A stretch of DNA of 64,000 nucleotides from Streptomyces sp. NBC_01431 (lineage in GTDB: Bacteria > Actinomycetota > Actinomycetes > Streptomycetales > Streptomycetaceae): assembly GCF_036231355.1 (NCBI RefSeq), contig NZ_CP109496.1, positions 5,456,001-5,520,000 of the forward strand, given 5' to 3'. Position 1 is the first letter of the stretch. The number at the start of each line of letters is the position of its first letter. The notes under the pieces were generated by a model, which saw only the letters and a list, made by a program, of their open reading frames with translations, did no database searches and was not told where the DNA came from. The position numbers and the translations under genes were made by a program. Below are positions 1 through 8,753 of this stretch, one piece after another.

Positions 1-711
1 ACGCGAGTCCATGTTCACCAGGTTGTCCTGGTGCAGGAGTTCAAAGATCTGACTGAGCGTCAGCCAGCAGAAGTCCTCGTCGAGCGGGACGTCGCCGTCC
101 ACCTCGACGATCATGTTGCGGTTGCTCTTGTGGTAGAACCACGAGCCGTGCTCGGACTGGAGCACATCGGCCAGGACGCGGCCCCGCTCGGCGCCCGTGA
201 AGTACTCGATGTACTTCACGTCGGTGCCCTTGTGAACCTTGGTGTAGTTGCTGCGGGTGGCCTGCACGGTCGGGGAGAGCTGGAGCAGATTGCGGTTGCC
301 CGGCTCCATCTTGGCCTGCATCAGGAAGTGCAGTACGCCGTCGAACTCCTTCACCAGGATGCCGAGGATGCCCACCTCGGGCTGCTTGATGATGGGCTGG
401 TACCACTCCTTGTGGGGTCCGTCATCGGTCGTGACGTGCAGCCCCTCCACGCTGAAGAAGCGCCCGCTGGAGTGCACCAGGTTGCCGGTGTCCGGCTCGA
501 AGGACCAGCCGCGCAGCTTGGAAAACGGGATGCGCTCGATGTGGAAGCGGCCCGCCTTCCTGCGCTCGGCGAACCAGTGGTGGAACCCCCCGGTGGTCAG
601 GAGCCCGGCGGTGCTGGCCGCGGACGCCGCGATCCGGTCGGCGACCGACACCGGCTCGCGGGGCTGGACCACCGGCTGAAGCTCAGTCAGCTCCGCAAGT
701 GTCGACGACAT
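1..711 (-). CDS. NDP-hexose 2,3-dehydratase (N-terminal half, cut by window edge)
   Basis: This gene starts with ATG at 711 and runs off the left end after 237 codons without a stop. The final residues in the window include FELLHQDNLVNMDSR, the signature of the NDP-4-keto-6-deoxyglucose 2,3-dehydratase family (TylX3, OleV, UrdS type). These enzymes are about 450-480 aa and built of two similar halves, so roughly the first half is present. The family removes the C-2 hydroxyl of NDP-4-keto-6-deoxyhexose, giving a 3,4-diketo sugar, the first committed step to 2,6-dideoxy and 2,3,6-trideoxy sugars. It is the last gene visible of a minus-strand run with the 3-dehydratase and 4-ketoreductase. Other clues are HFLMQAKMEPGNRN and YKSNRN-like stretches typical of the family. 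The missing C-terminal half cannot be judged. Confidence 0.93.
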   Translation of the reverse strand, partial: MSSTLAELTELQPVVQPREPVSVADRIAASAASTAGLLTTGGFHHWFAERRKAGRFHIERIPFSKLRGWSFEPDTGNLVHSSGRFFSVEGLHVTTDDGPHKEWYQPIIKQPEVGILGILVKEFDGVLHFLMQAKMEPGNRNLLQLSPTVQATRSNYTKVHKGTDVKYIEYFTGAERGRVLADVLQSEHGSWFYHKSNRNMIVEVDGDVPLDEDFCWLTLSQIFELLHQDNLVNMDSR

Positions 712-764
712 GTACGCTCTCTCCTCGTCAAGTTGCCTGTGGTGGCGGGGTGTTGGGCGGACCG

Positions 765-2066
765 TCACCAACCGGCGACGAAGTCCCGGATCGAGTTCGT
801 CATGAAGTCGGTGTGCTCGTCGGTGAGCCCGGGGTAGACGCCGATCCAGAAGGTCTGCTCGGTGATGATGTCGGAGTTGGTGAGGTCGCCCACGATCCGG
901 TGCGGGGCGTCCACGTAGGCGGGCTGACGGGTGAGGTTTCCGGCGAACAGGTTGCGTGTTCCGATCTTGCGCTCCTCCAGGAAGTTCACCAACTCCTTGC
1001 GCCGGAAGGGCGCGTCGGGGTCGACAGTGATCACGAAGCCGAACCAGCTGGGCTCGCTGCCGAGGGTCGCCTCCGGCAGGATCAGGTGCGGCACGCCCTC
1101 CAGGCCCTCCCGCAGGCGCTGCCAGTTGTGGCGCCGGGCGGCGGTGAAGTCGTCGACCTTGTCGAGCTGGGTCAGGCCGAGCGCGGCCTGGAGGTCGGTG
1201 GCCTTCAGGTTGTAGCCGATGTGCGAGTAGATGTACTTGTGGTCGTAGCCCGCCGGCAGGGTGCCCAGCTGGTACTGGAAGCGCTTGAAGCAGCGGTCGC
1301 TCTCGCCCGGCTCGCACCAGCAGTCCCGGCCCCAGTCGCGCAGCGACTCCACGATGCGGGCCAGCGCCAGGTTCGAGGTCAGCACACAGCCGCCCTCGCC
1401 CATCGTCAGGTGGTGCGCCGGGTAGAAGCTGACCGTCGTCAAGTCGCCGAAAGTACCGGTGAGTTGACCGTTGTAGAGCGAGCCGACCGCGTCGCAGTTG
1501 TCCTCGATGAGGAAGAGGTCGTTCTCCTCGGCGATCTGCGCGACCTCGGCGACCTCGAACGGGTTGCCGAGCGCGTGCGCGACCATGATGGCCCGCGTCC
1601 TCGGACCGACGGCGGCCTTGATGCGCTCCGCGGTCGTGTTGTACGTCTTCAGCTCGACGTCCACGAAGACCGGGATGAGGCCGTTCTGCAGGATCGGGTT
1701 GACGGTGGTCGGGAAGCCCGCGGCCACCGTGATGACCTCGTCGCCCGGCTTGAGGGCGCGGTCCTCCAGGTGCGGCGAGGTGAGCGCCGACATGGCGAGC
1801 AGGTTGGCCGAGGAACCGGAGTTCACCAGGTGGGCCTTGCGCCGCTTCATGTAGCGGGCGAACCGGGACTCGAACTTGCGCGAGCTGGTGCCGGCGGCTA
1901 TCCGCATGTCAAGGGCCGCCTCCACCAGGGCCACCCGGTCGGCCGGCTCCAGGACCGCGCCGGACGGCCAGATCTCGCTGACCCCCGGCACGAACTCGCG
2001 GGACGGCTCCTTCTCCAGGTGGTACTCCCGTACAGAATCGAGAATCCGTGCCTTGGTGTCACTCAT
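765..2066 (-). CDS. NDP-hexose 3-dehydratase, PLP/[2Fe-2S] E1 type (SpnQ/UrdQ-like)
   Basis: The enzyme removes the C-3 hydroxyl of an NDP-4-keto-6-deoxy sugar and so makes 3,6-dideoxy or 2,3,6-trideoxy sugars such as rhodinose or amicetose. It belongs to the DegT/AHBA fold, but the PLP lysine is replaced by His (H218 in YPAHHLTMGEGG), as in ColD and E1. Cysteines C191, C249, C251 and C259 fit the E1 iron-sulphur signature C-X57-C-X1-C-X7-C exactly, so an electron-transfer E1/SpnQ mechanism is likely rather than the ColD one. A reductase partner is not in the window; general flavin reductase/ferredoxin systems can serve. The start chosen is ATG 2066, preceded by GGAGG seven bases upstream; a second in-frame ATG five codons earlier would place that GGAGG inside the gene. 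Length is 433 aa, normal for the family. Confidence 0.95.
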   Translation of the reverse strand: MSDTKARILDSVREYHLEKEPSREFVPGVSEIWPSGAVLEPADRVALVEAALDMRIAAGTSSRKFESRFARYMKRRKAHLVNSGSSANLLAMSALTSPHLEDRALKPGDEVITVAAGFPTTVNPILQNGLIPVFVDVELKTYNTTAERIKAAVGPRTRAIMVAHALGNPFEVAEVAQIAEENDLFLIEDNCDAVGSLYNGQLTGTFGDLTTVSFYPAHHLTMGEGGCVLTSNLALARIVESLRDWGRDCWCEPGESDRCFKRFQYQLGTLPAGYDHKYIYSHIGYNLKATDLQAALGLTQLDKVDDFTAARRHNWQRLREGLEGVPHLILPEATLGSEPSWFGFVITVDPDAPFRRKELVNFLEERKIGTRNLFAGNLTRQPAYVDAPHRIVGDLTNSDIITEQTFWIGVYPGLTDEHTDFMTNSIRDFVAGW

Positions 2067-2105
2067 CTTGGCTGCCTCCATGGTCGTCAGTTCGGCACGA
2101 AGCCC

Positions 2106-3131
2106 TCAGCGGTGATCCGACGCGGCCATCGTCGTGCGGGCGACTTGAAGGGCACTGGACAACGACTCGCGATGGGCCGCGTGGCGGGCGTGGGCCAGCA
2201 GATCGCGCAGCGAATCGTCCAGGCTGCGCAGCGGCCGCCAGCCGAGCAGTTCCTTCGCGAGCCCGATGTCCATGCACTGCCACTCGGCCTCGGGCGGCCG
2301 CCCACCCGCGCCCGGCGCCTCGACGATCTCGGCGGCCGCGCCCGCCAGTTCGGTCAGTCGCACCACCAGGCTGCGGACCGAAGTCGCCTGCCCGCCACCG
2401 ATGTTGAGGACCCGGCCGCAGACCTCGGAGCGGGCCGCGGCAAGCGCCGCATCGGCCACGTCGCGTACGTCCACGAAGTCGCGGTGGGCGAGCAGCGGGG
2501 CGAGCCGCAGCGGCTCGGCGGCCGAGGTGGCGAGATGGTGCGCCACCATGCCGAGCAGACTGGCCCGGTGGGTGCCGGGCCCCGACACGTTCGAGACGCG
2601 CAGCACGAGCCCGTCCGCCTCGCCCGCCGCCGCGGCGTCGAGCAGCGCACGGGCCCCGGCCAGCTTCGAGCGGCCGTACGGGGTGACCGGCGCGGTCGGG
2701 ATGTCCTCGGTGATGCCCGTGCGCGGAACGGGGCCGTACTCGTGCACCGAACCGAGCTGGACCAGCCGCGGCCGGCGGTCGAGCAGTGCGGTCGCGGCCA
2801 CCAGGTGCCGCACCAGGTCGGCGTTGGCGCGCGCCATGTCGTCCTCGGTGGCCTGCCACACCGCGCCCGCCGCGTTCACCACAACCCCCGCGCCACACTC
2901 AGCGAGCAGCTGCGCGATCCGGCCCGGCTCGGCGCCCACGATGTCAAGGGGGATGATTTCATGGGGAGTTGGCTCGTTCCGGGCGGCTCTGGCGACGCCG
3001 GTCACCCTCCAGCCCGCGGCGCCGAACACCTCGCAGACGTGCCGGCCCACGAACCCCGTGGCGCCGAGCACCACCACCGACCCGGCCCCACCGCCACCTC
3101 TGCCGCCTGCTCTTCGGTCGTTCACCGACAC
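2106..3131 (-). CDS. NDP-hexose 4-ketoreductase (extended SDR)
   Basis: This is a 341-aa NAD(P)-dependent epimerase/dehydratase-fold protein. It has an N-terminal Rossmann motif GATGFVG, a catalytic YGRSK, and a conserved HRDFVDVRDVADA stretch near residue 220. By position after the 2,3- and 3-dehydratases it most likely reduces the C-4 ketone to set the final stereochemistry of the deoxysugar, like UrdR/LanR. The start is GTG 3131, preceded by AGGAGG at proper spacing; the longer reading from 3167 lacks a good ribosome site. It is transcribed away from the 3,5-epimerase at 3254, and the roughly 120-bp gap carries TTGAG-type elements (3157-3161 and 3225-3229). A nucleotide-sugar epimerase role cannot be excluded by sequence reading alone. 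Confidence 0.85.
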   Translation of the reverse strand: MSVNDRRAGGRGGGGAGSVVVLGATGFVGRHVCEVFGAAGWRVTGVARAARNEPTPHEIIPLDIVGAEPGRIAQLLAECGAGVVVNAAGAVWQATEDDMARANADLVRHLVAATALLDRRPRLVQLGSVHEYGPVPRTGITEDIPTAPVTPYGRSKLAGARALLDAAAAGEADGLVLRVSNVSGPGTHRASLLGMVAHHLATSAAEPLRLAPLLAHRDFVDVRDVADAALAAARSEVCGRVLNIGGGQATSVRSLVVRLTELAGAAAEIVEAPGAGGRPPEAEWQCMDIGLAKELLGWRPLRSLDDSLRDLLAHARHAAHRESLSSALQVARTTMAASDHR

Positions 3132-3253
3132 CGGTCCTACCTCCTGGTCGCGCGGTTTGAGCGGCACTGTGACCGGTGGCGCTCGGGGACCGCTGGACAG
3201 GTGGTCATGCGGCGCTACCGGGACTTGAGTCGGGGCGCCTACCGTCCGGGGCC

Positions 3254-3877
3254 ATGAGGATCGAAGAGACCGCCGTACCGGACGCGTACCGCATCATGCC
3301 TAAGCTGCTGACGGACTCCCGCGGCAGTTTCCACGAGTCGTACAGATACGACCTGCTCGCCGCCGAGACCGGGCACGAGTTCGTGCCGCGCCAGGTCAAC
3401 TACTCGGCCTCCTCGCGCAACACGGTGCGCGGGCTGCACGGGGTGGCCATCCCGCCGGGCCAGGCCAAGCTGGTCAGCTGTGTGCGCGGGGCGCTGCTCG
3501 ATGTGGTGGTGGACGTACGGGTCGGCTCACCCACCTTCGGCCGGCACACCACCACCGTCCTCGGCGCGGACAACGGGCGGGCCGTGTTCGTGGCGGAGGG
3601 GCTCGCGCACGGGTTCGTGGCGCTGACCGACGACACGTGCATCAGCTATCTCTGCTCCACGGAGTACGTGCCGGGTACGCAGCTCGATCTGCGGGCGTTC
3701 GATCCGGAGCTCGGGCTGCCGTGGGCGCGGTGGCTCACGGGTGAGCCGGTGCTGTCGGAGAAGGATGCGGCGGCGCCTACGGTGGGTGAGGCTGCTGAGC
3801 TCGGGTTGCTGCCCACGTATGCGCAGTGTCTCTCCCTTTACGGGAGGGGTTCTGAGGGTGCGCGGCACGCCGCCTAG
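3254..3877 (+). CDS. dTDP-4-keto-6-deoxyhexose 3,5-epimerase
   Basis: This is a 207-aa RmlC-family cupin. It contains the family core RGLHGVAIPPGQAKLVSCVRG with the catalytic-type His, DVVVDVRVGSPTFG, and AEGLAHGFVALTD. The role is epimerisation at C-5 (and/or C-3) of an NDP-4-keto-6-deoxyhexose, giving L-configured sugars. It is a single-gene plus-strand unit divergent from the 4-ketoreductase. Upstream ATG/GTG readings extend into the regulatory gap; ATG 3254 starts the recognisable fold. The usual YQ after RGLH is replaced by GV, a variation seen in antibiotic-cluster members. A GGACTTGAGT element lies at 3221-3230, 24 bases before the start codon. Confidence 0.92.
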   Translation: MRIEETAVPDAYRIMPKLLTDSRGSFHESYRYDLLAAETGHEFVPRQVNYSASSRNTVRGLHGVAIPPGQAKLVSCVRGALLDVVVDVRVGSPTFGRHTTTVLGADNGRAVFVAEGLAHGFVALTDDTCISYLCSTEYVPGTQLDLRAFDPELGLPWARWLTGEPVLSEKDAAAPTVGEAAELGLLPTYAQCLSLYGRGSEGARHAA

Positions 3878-3894
3878 CCGCTTCCGCCGGTCGG

Positions 3895-3943
3895 TTTTCG
3901 GCTGCGGACCGTAGGGGCTGGGCGCGCAGTTCCCCGCGCCCCT
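3895..3943 (+). repeat. Dispersed Streptomyces intergenic repeat, copy 1
   Basis: The stretch reads TTTTCGGCTGCGGACC, then a GGGCGCGCAGTTCCCC core and GCGCCCCT. The same pattern occurs at 10127-10175 (opposite orientation) and in two copies at 36153-36246. It lies just after the epimerase gene. From memory, this CGGCTGCGG...GCGCAGTTCCCCGCGCCCCT element is scattered through many Streptomyces genomes between genes; its function is not known to me. Confidence 0.7.
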
Positions 3944-3981
3944 GTAGGTGACCCGGCGCCGGAGGCCTCGGCGCACACACC

Positions 3982-4023
3982 ACTTGGGCCCGTCCCCGGA
4001 GACTTCCGGGGGCGGGCCCAAGT
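3982..4023. terminator. Bidirectional hairpin terminator
   Basis: A 19-bp stem (3982-4000 with 4005-4023, one G-U pair) closes a 4-base loop. It sits between the convergent 3,5-epimerase (ends 3877) and FAD hydroxylase (ends 4031). Confidence 0.85.
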
Positions 4024-4030
4024 CGTGTTC

Positions 4031-5635
4031 TCAGTGCGTCAGTTGACGGGATTCTGCCGGGTGGATTCCCAATGAGGTCAGTGCGTTCGACGGGGACTCC
4101 TTTGCTGTGCCTCTCGCGGCCAGGTAGCCGTCGGGGCGGATCAGGAGCCAGGTGCCCTCGGGGGCGCCCAGGTCGGTGGACAGGTGGCCGGCCGGGTCGG
4201 ACAGGGTGTCCGGGCCGGGGGTGTTGACCGTGCGGACGCGGATGGAAGGGCCGTAGCGGACCTCGGGGGGCTCGCCGAAGGTGAGCAACAGCCATTGCGG
4301 GCGCTGGAGTTCGGAGATCATCTCCTGCCAGCCGGGGCTGGTGGCCAGGACCGGCGCCGTCACCCGGGCGACCCGCTCACCGGGGCGCACCCCGGTCGAG
4401 GGGGCCGAGGCGTGAGCCAGCGGACCCGCCCCGTAGCCGAGGCCGAGCGCCGACATGCCGCCCATGATCTTGCGCTGGATGCGGCCCTTGACGGGCGGCA
4501 GCGAGCGCAGCACCGTGAACGCGGCGCGCAGCGCGGCCGCCGCCCTGCGGCTCTTGAGCTGGACCAGCATCGTCGCCATCCGGGTGGTGCGCAGCAACTC
4601 CGCACCCACCGGCACCCGTTCGTCGCTGTAGGTGTCCAGGAGGGACTCCGGTGCCTCGCCGCGCAGGACCGTGGCCAGCTTCCAGGACAGGTTCACCGCG
4701 TCCTGGACGCCGGTGTTCATGCCCTGGCCGGAGGCCGGGCTGTGGACGTGCGCCGCGTCACCGGCGAGCAGTACCCGGCCCGTGCGCATCTGGCCGATCA
4801 TGCGCTGCTGGATGGTGAACACCGAGACCCAGGACGGCGATTCGACGACGGCCGGCTTGCCCGTACCGGTGCTGATCTTCGCCGAGAAGCGCCGGGCCAC
4901 CATCGCGTCGTCGCCGCCGTAGGACGTCTCCGCGGTGTCGAGCAGGCGCCACTTGCCGGGCTCGGGGAACGGCACCATCATCACGGTGCCGGTGGGCGTG
5001 CGCATCCAGTGGATGCTGTCCTTCGGCAGGTCGCAGTGGACGGTCGCGTCCGCGATGAGCCAGGTCTCGCTCGACTCTCCCTCCAGCTTCAGGCCGAGCT
5101 GCTTGCGGATGGTGCTGTGGCCGCCGTCCGTGCCGACCAGCCAGTCGGCCGCGACGGCCTCGGTGTGCCCGTCGGTGTGGACGAGGCGGGCCCGCACGCC
5201 GTCGGTGCCGTGGTCCTCGAACTCTTCGAGGCGTACGCCCCATTCGACCTCGACGCCGCGGCGGGACACCGCGTCCCTCAGCACTTCCTCGGTGATGACC
5301 TGGTCGACCATCAGCGTGAACGGGAAGCGGGTGGGCAGCCGGCTGTAGTCCGTGTCGAAGCGGATCAGACGGCGGCCGTTCTGGTGCAGCGTGAAGTGCT
5401 CCACCCGCTGGCCGCGCGGCAGCAGCTCGTCCAGGATGCCCATCTGGTCGTACGTCTCAAGGGTGCGGGCGTGCGTGGCGAGCGCCCGGCTGGTGGTGGC
5501 GGGGCCCGCCGCCGCGTCCACGAGCCGGACCCGCACGCCGTGCCGGGCCAGCTCGTGGGCGGCGCTGAGCCCGACCGGCCCGGCGCCCACGACCAGCACC
5601 TGAGGTGCGGGCGCCGTTTCGCTGGGCAGTGTCAC
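4031..5635 (-). CDS. FAD-dependent aromatic polyketide hydroxylase (PHBH/RdmE class)
   Basis: A 534-aa flavoprotein monooxygenase. The dinucleotide-binding motif GAGPVGLSAAHELARHG is at about residues 18-34, DG motif GTDGGHST lies mid-protein, and the FAD ribityl GD motif is GDAAHVHSPASGQGMN. Length includes the C-terminal thioredoxin-like domain of polyketide hydroxylases. It probably hydroxylates an anthraquinone- or tetracyclic-type intermediate using NADPH and O2. The start is GTG 5635 with GGAGGG upstream, overlapping the stop of the 4,6-dehydratase gene by four bases (GTGA), so the two are translationally coupled. Lying in a sugar operon it could act late, but this class usually acts on the polyketide. 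Regiochemistry cannot be read. Confidence 0.9.
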   Translation of the reverse strand: MTLPSETAPAPQVLVVGAGPVGLSAAHELARHGVRVRLVDAAAGPATTSRALATHARTLETYDQMGILDELLPRGQRVEHFTLHQNGRRLIRFDTDYSRLPTRFPFTLMVDQVITEEVLRDAVSRRGVEVEWGVRLEEFEDHGTDGVRARLVHTDGHTEAVAADWLVGTDGGHSTIRKQLGLKLEGESSETWLIADATVHCDLPKDSIHWMRTPTGTVMMVPFPEPGKWRLLDTAETSYGGDDAMVARRFSAKISTGTGKPAVVESPSWVSVFTIQQRMIGQMRTGRVLLAGDAAHVHSPASGQGMNTGVQDAVNLSWKLATVLRGEAPESLLDTYSDERVPVGAELLRTTRMATMLVQLKSRRAAAALRAAFTVLRSLPPVKGRIQRKIMGGMSALGLGYGAGPLAHASAPSTGVRPGERVARVTAPVLATSPGWQEMISELQRPQWLLLTFGEPPEVRYGPSIRVRTVNTPGPDTLSDPAGHLSTDLGAPEGTWLLIRPDGYLAARGTAKESPSNALTSLGIHPAESRQLTH

Positions 5636-6666
5636 TTCTGGCCCTCCTGCGGCGCGTGCTTGACCGCCTTCCACCAGCCCGGGTTGTCGCGGTACCAGGC
5701 GGCGGTCTCGGCGAGCCCGTCCTCGAAGGAGATGCGCGGGGCGTAACCGAGCTCCTCGGCGATCTTGGCCTCGCTGAGCGAGTAGCGCAGGTCGTGGCCC
5801 TTGCGGTCGGCGACCCGGACCACCTTCGACCAGTCGTTGCCGGTCAGCTCAAGGAGGCGCTCGGTGATCTGGCGGTTCGTCTGCTCGTTGCCGCCGCCCA
5901 CGTTGTAGATCTCGCCCGCCCGGCCGCGCTCCAGGACGAGCTGGATGGCGCGGCAGTGGTCGTCGACGTGCAGCCACTCGCGGATGTTGGCGCCCTCCCC
6001 GTACAGCGGGACCGTCTCGCCTTCGAGGAGGTTGGTGACGAAGCGCGGGATCAGCTTCTCGGGGTGCTGGTAGGGCCCGTAGTTGTTGGAGCAGCGGGTG
6101 ATGGACACGTTCAGGCCGTGGGTGCGCCAGTAGGCGCGGGTGATGAGGTCCGAGCCCGCCTTGGAGGCCGCGTACGGGGAGTTGGGAAGCAGCGGCCACT
6201 CCTCGGTCCAGGAGCCCTCGTCGATGGAGCCGTACACCTCGTCGGTGGAGACGTGCACGACGCGCTGGACGCCGGCACGCAGCGCCGCCTCCATGACGTT
6301 CTGGGTGCCACCGACGTTGGTGGCGATGAACTCGGCGGCCGACTCAAGCGAGCGGTCCACGTGGGACTCGGCCGCGAAGTGGACGACCGCGTCGTGGCCC
6401 GGGAACAGCTCCAGGAGCAGCGGCAGGTCGCAGATGTCGCCCTGGACGAAGGTGAGCCGGGGGTGCGAGGCCGGGAGGTTCTCGCGGTTGCCCGCGTAGG
6501 TCAGTTTGTCGAGGACGGTGACTTCGGCGTTCTCGTACCCTTCGTAGCCGCCCTGAAGGAGGGTGCGTACGTAGTGCGAGCCGATGAAGCCCGCGCCGCC
6601 GGTGACCAGGATCTTGTTCATGCCGCTCTTCTTCGTCGGGGCCGGGTTGGGGTCGGTGGTGGTCAT
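5632..6666 (-). CDS. rmlB: dTDP-glucose 4,6-dehydratase
   Basis: Converts dTDP-glucose to dTDP-4-keto-6-deoxyglucose, the common precursor of all deoxysugars here. The 344-aa protein has GGAGFIGSHYVRTLL for NAD binding, the active-site STDEVYG (Thr-Asp-Glu) and YAASKAG (Tyr/Lys), and the family stretch SNNYGPYQHPEKLIP. A second ATG at codon 16 (NKILVTGG) is an alternative start; the first ATG is preferred because it overlaps the stop of the thymidylyltransferase gene (ATGA, 6663-6666). It is the middle gene of an rmlA-rmlB-hydroxylase operon. Confidence 0.97.
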   Translation of the reverse strand: MTTTDPNPAPTKKSGMNKILVTGGAGFIGSHYVRTLLQGGYEGYENAEVTVLDKLTYAGNRENLPASHPRLTFVQGDICDLPLLLELFPGHDAVVHFAAESHVDRSLESAAEFIATNVGGTQNVMEAALRAGVQRVVHVSTDEVYGSIDEGSWTEEWPLLPNSPYAASKAGSDLITRAYWRTHGLNVSITRCSNNYGPYQHPEKLIPRFVTNLLEGETVPLYGEGANIREWLHVDDHCRAIQLVLERGRAGEIYNVGGGNEQTNRQITERLLELTGNDWSKVVRVADRKGHDLRYSLSEAKIAEELGYAPRISFEDGLAETAAWYRDNPGWWKAVKHAPQEGQK

Positions 6667-7730
6667 GCCGCGACCTCCACGCGGGTGTGGTCGCCGACCA
6701 CCAGGCGGTGGTGGCGGTTGGCCAGGTCGATGCCGGTGACCGCGGCGGACCGGCCGAGCAGGGAGCCGTGCAGGCCCCGCACCGCCGAGATCGTCGCGCC
6801 GTCCAGGGCGATCGAGTAGTCGAGGTGGGTGCCGGACAGGACGCAGTCGCGGCCGATGGAGGTGTGCGGTCCGACGTGGCTGTCCTCAAGGACCGTGCCC
6901 GCGCCGATCACGACGGGGCCCTCCACGAAGGAGCGGGTGATCTTGGCGCCGGGCTCGACGACGACCGCGCCGATCAGCACGCTCTGGTCGTCGACGTCGC
7001 CCTCCACGCGGCGCTCGATGCCGTCGAGCAGCATCTGGTTGCACTCCAGTACGTCCTCGACGCGGCCGGTGTCCTTCCAGTACCCCGAGTACTCCTGGGC
7101 CCGGACGGTGGCGCCACTGGTCACCAGCCACTGGATGGCGTCGGTGATCTCCAGCTCGCCGCGCGCGCTCGGCACGATCGAGTCGACGGCCTCGTGGATG
7201 GCCGGGGTGAAGAAGTAGACGCCGATCAGCGCCAGGTTGGAGCGCGGCACCGGCGGCTTCTCCACCAGCCGCTCCACCACGCCGGTCGCGTCGACCTCGG
7301 CCACACCGAAGGCGCGCGGGTCCTCGACCTGGGCGACGAGCACCTGCGCGGCCGGGCGCAGCGCGTGGAACTCGGCGGCGGCCTCGGCGATGCCCTCGGG
7401 AAGCATGTTGTCGCCGAGGTACATCACGAAGTCGTCGTCGCCGAGGAAGTCCTGGGCGAGCTGCACGCACTGGGCCAGGCCCTTGGGGCTCTCCTGCGGG
7501 ATGTACGTGATCTCGACGCCGAGCCGGGAGCCGTCGCCGAGCGCCTCGGCTATCTCCTCGACGTGGTTGCCGACGATGATGCCGATCTCGGTGACACCGA
7601 GGTCGCGGATGTTGTCCAGCACCCGCTCCAGGACGGGCTTGTTGGCGATCGGGATGAGCTGCTTGGGCATGGAGTAGCTGAACGGGCGCAGTCGGCTACC
7701 CGTACCGCCGCTCAGAACCAGAGCCTTCAT
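6663..7730 (-). CDS. rmlA: Glucose-1-phosphate thymidylyltransferase (long, StrD-type)
   Basis: Makes dTDP-glucose from dTTP and glucose-1-phosphate, the entry step for all sugars in the cluster. The N-terminal nucleotidyltransferase carries LSGGTGSRLRP and PKQLIPIANKPV. The 355-aa length, with a C-terminal left-handed beta-helix region (hexapeptide-like IGAGTVLEDS, IGRDCV), is the long antibiotic-cluster form (StrD, LanG, UrdG) rather than the 290-aa RmlA. It is the first gene of its operon, with about 110 bases of upstream non-coding sequence before the flavin reductase gene end. Confidence 0.96.
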   Translation of the reverse strand: MKALVLSGGTGSRLRPFSYSMPKQLIPIANKPVLERVLDNIRDLGVTEIGIIVGNHVEEIAEALGDGSRLGVEITYIPQESPKGLAQCVQLAQDFLGDDDFVMYLGDNMLPEGIAEAAAEFHALRPAAQVLVAQVEDPRAFGVAEVDATGVVERLVEKPPVPRSNLALIGVYFFTPAIHEAVDSIVPSARGELEITDAIQWLVTSGATVRAQEYSGYWKDTGRVEDVLECNQMLLDGIERRVEGDVDDQSVLIGAVVVEPGAKITRSFVEGPVVIGAGTVLEDSHVGPHTSIGRDCVLSGTHLDYSIALDGATISAVRGLHGSLLGRSAAVTGIDLANRHHRLVVGDHTRVEVAA

Positions 7731-7839
7731 GGGGTCCTCTTCCGTCGTGGGTCAGTCGCGGTTCGGTCGTGCTTCGGTCGTGCTTCAGTCGTGGTCGACA
7801 CATCAACAGGCTTAGGGCTGGCAGGAGTTGCGTACGGGC

Positions 7840-8415
7840 TCAGGCTGCGGGAACCAGCCGGACGGTCCGGGCCGGACCCTCCGCGAGGCTCTCCACCAGC
7901 TCGGCGAACGTGTCGGTGGCCCCGTGCAGCAGGGCGAGCGTGTCGGGTTCGAGGCCGGCGAAGCCGCCCGGCCCCTTGCGGATGCCGCCGGCGTGCACGA
8001 AGAAGCTCTCCGCGACCGCCTTCGGCTTCATCGACATCAGGACCGGGCGCAGCCCGTAGTCCAGGGCCAGGACGTGGGCGAGCGAGCCGCCGGTGGCCAG
8101 CGGCAGCACGACCTTGCCCTCAAGGGCGAACTGCGGCAGTACGTCAAGGAACGACTTGAGCAGTCCCGAACAGCCCGCCTTGTAGACGGGGGTGGCCAGG
8201 ACGATGGCGTCGGCCCTCGCGAACCGGGCCGCGGCGTCCGCCAGTTGGGGATGGTCCACCTCGGCCCGCAGGAGTTCGGCCGCGGGCAGGGTGCGCACGG
8301 CAAGCGTCTCCACGCGGTGCCCGCGGCCGGCGAGCCGGTCCGCCGCGAGGGTGAGGACCTGGTGGGTGCTGGAGACCGGCGACGGACTGCCGGAGACGGC
8401 GAGGATCGTCGGCAT
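7840..8415 (-). CDS. NADPH-dependent FMN reductase (SsuE-like)
   Basis: A 191-aa flavodoxin-fold reductase. The phosphate-binding loop is SGSPSPVSSTHQVL at the N terminus, and TPVYKAGCSGLLKSFLD is the SsuE/NADPH-dependent FMN reductase signature. It would supply FMNH2 to a two-component oxygenase; the luciferase-like monooxygenase immediately upstream in the same direction is the obvious partner. Start ATG 8415 follows AGGAGG. It could also help feed electrons to the E1-type dehydratase, though that is inference. Confidence 0.88.
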   Translation of the reverse strand: MPTILAVSGSPSPVSSTHQVLTLAADRLAGRGHRVETLAVRTLPAAELLRAEVDHPQLADAAARFARADAIVLATPVYKAGCSGLLKSFLDVLPQFALEGKVVLPLATGGSLAHVLALDYGLRPVLMSMKPKAVAESFFVHAGGIRKGPGGFAGLEPDTLALLHGATDTFAELVESLAEGPARTVRLVPAA

Positions 8416-8753
8416 GGGACAACCTCCTGAGAAAGGATAAGGAGAGGCTTGTGCGGGGGTGAGGGGCCCTCGGGCGCCGCCCGGGGCGGATGTCCGATAT
8501 CCACTGGGCGCAGTGCCGGGGGACGGGGCGGCTGGTTGGGCACCCGTGCCGGTCGTGACGGGTGGCGGTCCGTCCGGCGGTGGCAGGCGGCGGGCTGGGC
8601 CTGCGTGTCGACTGCGGCAGGTGGTCGGCCGGGGCCCGCGCCGGCGGCGGGCGGATGGCTGATTGAGGACTCCCCGGCGGCCGTGGCAGGTGGCTGGTCG
8701 GCCTGCGCGCCGCCCGTGACAGGTGGCGCCGGGGCCCGGCCGCGCCATTCGGG
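8416..8753. other. Non-coding gap with imperfect GC-rich repeats
   Basis: This 338-base gap separates the LLM oxygenase (ends 8754) from the flavin reductase (starts 8415). No convincing gene is seen. It holds four imperfect copies of a CGTGRCAGGTGG-type element, at about 8554-8566, 8613-8625, 8682-8693 and 8715-8726, two of them followed by GCCGGGGCCCG. These may be decayed tandem duplications or an operator array; no promoter is obvious. Confidence 0.5.

Noticed and set aside
699..3257. 852-aa plus-strand open frame opposite the deoxysugar genes
   Set aside because: It is the antisense shadow of GC-rich genes with clear family motifs on the minus strand; its composition is repetitive Arg/Gly/Val with no domain.
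8416..8753. Possible CRISPR-like repeats
   Set aside because: Copies are imperfect, irregularly spaced and GC-rich, with no spacer pattern and no cas genes.
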